Source of the DNA: Actinomycetes bacterium
Lineage (GTDB): Bacteria; Actinomycetota; Actinomycetes; Actinomycetales; Actinomycetaceae
Assembly (NCBI GenBank): GCA_023387755.1
Contig: JAEWHO010000080.1
Location: forward strand, 1-6,934
Length of the DNA: 6,934 nucleotides
Direction of reading: 5' to 3'
The notes under the pieces are model-generated. The model was given only the letters and a program-made list of their open reading frames with translations, was not told the origin of the DNA and ran no database searches. The stretch's first letter is position 1. Every line of letters begins with the position of its first letter. Shown here piece after piece: positions 5,210 to 6,934 of the stretch. The position numbers and the translations under genes were made by a program.

Positions 5210-6892
5210 GTGGCTGAATATATTTACTCGATGGTCAAGGCGCGCAAGGCGCACGGGGATAAGGTCATCCTCGATGACGTCACCATGGCGTTCTTGCCCG
5301 GAGCGAAGATCGGTATGGTCGGTCCCAATGGGGCTGGTAAGTCAACGATCCTGAAGATTATGGCCGGGCTGGAACAGCCCTCCAATGGGGAAGCCCGTCT
5401 TACCCCCGGATACAGCGTGGGCATCTTGTTGCAGGAACCGCCGTTGAACGAGGAAAAAGACGTCCTCGGCAATGTGCAGGAAGCTGTTGGGGACATGATG
5501 GCCAAGATTGAACGTTTCAACGCTATCGGTGAAGAAATGGCCAATCCGGACGCTGACTTTGATGCTCTCATGGAAGAGATGGGCAGCCTGCAAACCGAGA
5601 TCGACGCGGCCGACGCCTGGGATCTGGACGCGCAGCTGCGCCAGGCCATGGATGCGCTCAAACTGCCGCCGGCCGATGCTGATGTGTCGGTGCTCTCCGG
5701 AGGCGAACGGCGCCGCGTGGCACTGTGTAAGTTGCTCCTAGAAGCCCCGGACCTACTCCTACTCGACGAGCCGACCAACCACTTGGATGCAGAGTCAGTG
5801 CTGTGGCTGGAACAGCACCTGGCTAAATACCCCGGTGCCGTCATCGCCGTCACTCACGACCGCTACTTCCTCGACCATGTGGCCGGCTGGATTGCGGAAG
5901 TGGATCGCGGCCGTCTCTACCCCTATGAGGGTAACTACTCAACCTACCTGGAAAAGAAGCAGGAACGCTTGCAGATTCAGGGTAAGAAGGACGCTAAACT
6001 GGCCAAGCGTCTGAAAGAAGAGCTGGAGTGGGTGCGCCAGAATGCCAAGGGCCGGCAGGCCAAATCCAAGGCTCGCTTGCAACGCTATGAGGAGATGGCA
6101 GCTGAAGCTGAGCGGACCCGCAAGCTCGATTTCGAAGAAATCCAGATCCCGCCGGGCCCACGTCTGGGCAATGTGGTGCTGGAGGCGACCAACCTCAAGA
6201 AGGGATTTGGGGATCGAGTCCTTATCGACAACCTCTCCTTCTCCCTGCCCCGCAACGGCATCGTCGGGATTATCGGCCCCAACGGGGTTGGTAAAACCAC
6301 GCTATTCAAGACGATCGTGGGCCTGGAACCGCTCGATGGCGGCGAGCTAAAGATTGGCGAGACCGTGAAGCTGTCCTATGTGGACCAGACCCGCGCCGGA
6401 ATCGACCCGAATAAGTCATTGTGGGAGGTCGTATCCGACGGGCTTGACTACATCCAGGTCGGCCAGGTAGAGATGCCCTCCCGGGCGTACGTCTCCGCCT
6501 TCGGGTTCAAGGGCCCGGATCAGCAGAAGCCGGCTGGGGTACTCTCCGGTGGGGAACGCAACCGGCTTAATCTAGCCCTCACACTGAAACAGGGCGGCAA
6601 CTTGCTACTGCTGGACGAGCCCACCAACGACCTCGACGTCGAAACGCTGGGATCGCTGGAAAATGCGCTCCTGGAATTCCCCGGCTGCGCCGTCGTCATC
6701 ACTCACGACCGCTGGTTCCTCGACCGGGTGGCCACCCATATCTTGGCCTATGAGGGCACTGCGGATAACCCTGCCGCCTGGTACTGGTTCGAAGGGAACT
6801 TCGAATCATACGAGCGGAATAAGGTAGAGCGGCTTGGGCCGGAAGCGGCGCGCCCGCCCGCAATGACCTACCGTAAGCTGACCCGTAACTAG
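5210..6892 (+). CDS. ettA: Energy-dependent translational throttle protein EttA (ABC-F ATPase)
   Basis: The protein has 560 residues from the GTG start, close to E. coli EttA (about 555). It has two ABC ATPase domains and no membrane segment, which is the ABC-F layout. Domain 1 has Walker A GPNGAGKST (38-46), signature LSGGE (162-166), Walker B with D186 and E187, and the H-loop H216. The arm insertion lies at about 95-140. The linker (about 240-305) carries the charged coiled-coil P-site tRNA interaction motif, including QNAKGRQAKSKARLQRYEEM. Domain 2 has Walker A GPNGVGKTT (356-364), LSGGE (445-449), D469/E470 and H499. The N-terminus VAEYIYSMVKARKAHGDK is the typical EttA opening. The protein binds the ribosomal E site and gates the first elongation step according to ATP/ADP status. 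The start is set by the SD at 5200. Its neighbours do not suggest a joint pathway. Confidence 0.96.
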   Translation: MAEYIYSMVKARKAHGDKVILDDVTMAFLPGAKIGMVGPNGAGKSTILKIMAGLEQPSNGEARLTPGYSVGILLQEPPLNEEKDVLGNVQEAVGDMMAKIERFNAIGEEMANPDADFDALMEEMGSLQTEIDAADAWDLDAQLRQAMDALKLPPADADVSVLSGGERRRVALCKLLLEAPDLLLLDEPTNHLDAESVLWLEQHLAKYPGAVIAVTHDRYFLDHVAGWIAEVDRGRLYPYEGNYSTYLEKKQERLQIQGKKDAKLAKRLKEELEWVRQNAKGRQAKSKARLQRYEEMAAEAERTRKLDFEEIQIPPGPRLGNVVLEATNLKKGFGDRVLIDNLSFSLPRNGIVGIIGPNGVGKTTLFKTIVGLEPLDGGELKIGETVKLSYVDQTRAGIDPNKSLWEVVSDGLDYIQVGQVEMPSRAYVSAFGFKGPDQQKPAGVLSGGERNRLNLALTLKQGGNLLLLDEPTNDLDVETLGSLENALLEFPGCAVVITHDRWFLDRVATHILAYEGTADNPAAWYWFEGNFESYERNKVERLGPEAARPPAMTYRKLTRN

Positions 6893-6903
6893 AGCTGCTG
6901 CCG

Positions 6904-6934
6904 GGGTGGGCAAAGCATTCCGACCCGCCCACCC
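6904..6934 (+). terminator. Probable ettA terminator, cut by the window edge
   Basis: GGGTGGGC (6904-6911) pairs perfectly with GCCCACCC (6927-6934) around a 15-base loop, starting 11 bases after the ettA stop. The right arm ends at the last base of the window, so any further pairing or U-tract cannot be seen. Confidence 0.6.

Noticed and set aside
5224..5853. A 209-codon minus-strand frame inside ettA.
   Set aside because: It is Ser/Arg-rich antisense to the conserved first ABC domain of EttA, so it is a shadow frame.
5210..6892. ettA as an antibiotic-resistance ABC-F (ribosomal protection) gene.
   Set aside because: Length, N-terminus and the PtIM linker fit the housekeeping EttA subgroup, and there is no attenuator-like leader peptide upstream.

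Overview
The window looks like chromosomal core sequence from a high-G+C Gram-positive bacterium (Actinobacteria, plausibly Actinomycetales). The basis is GC-rich coding sequence, frequent GTG starts, an oligoribonuclease and an EttA of actinobacterial type, an SSB paralogue without the usual acidic tip, and a TAnnnT-type -10 element. I cannot name the species. I see no phage, transposon or CRISPR sequence.

Left third (1-1082), minus strand. Read leftwards, the order is tRNA-Arg(UCU), orn (oligoribonuclease), tRNA-His(GUG), then a strong intrinsic terminator at 75-106. Both tRNA genes encode their CCA ends. The tRNA-orn-tRNA order and short gaps suggest that at least part of the group is cotranscribed. 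The first 70 bases hold only inverted repeats.

The divergent intergenic region (1083-1288) separates this block from three plus-strand genes or gene pairs.

Right two thirds (1289-6892), plus strand. Two paralogous P-loop GTPases come first (1289-2890 and 2874-4304), overlapping by 17 bp and almost certainly translationally coupled. The first is soluble and has a degenerate guanine-recognition motif. The second has a cleaner GTPase core and a two-helix membrane hairpin. This fits a bacterial dynamin-like or YfjP-like heteromeric pair. Next is an SSB paralogue (4450-4998), whose ribosome binding site abuts a perfect 17-bp palindrome. Then, after a terminator-like and G-quadruplex-capable stretch and a good promoter, comes ettA (5210-6892), the ABC-F translational throttle factor. 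A hairpin at the window edge probably terminates ettA.

The most interesting candidate system is the coupled GTPase pair with its linked SSB. Its biological role is not evident from sequence alone, and a shared function with the neighbouring ssb or ettA is only a hypothesis. A second point worth checking is the tRNA-Arg(UCU), which has two mismatches in its anticodon stem.
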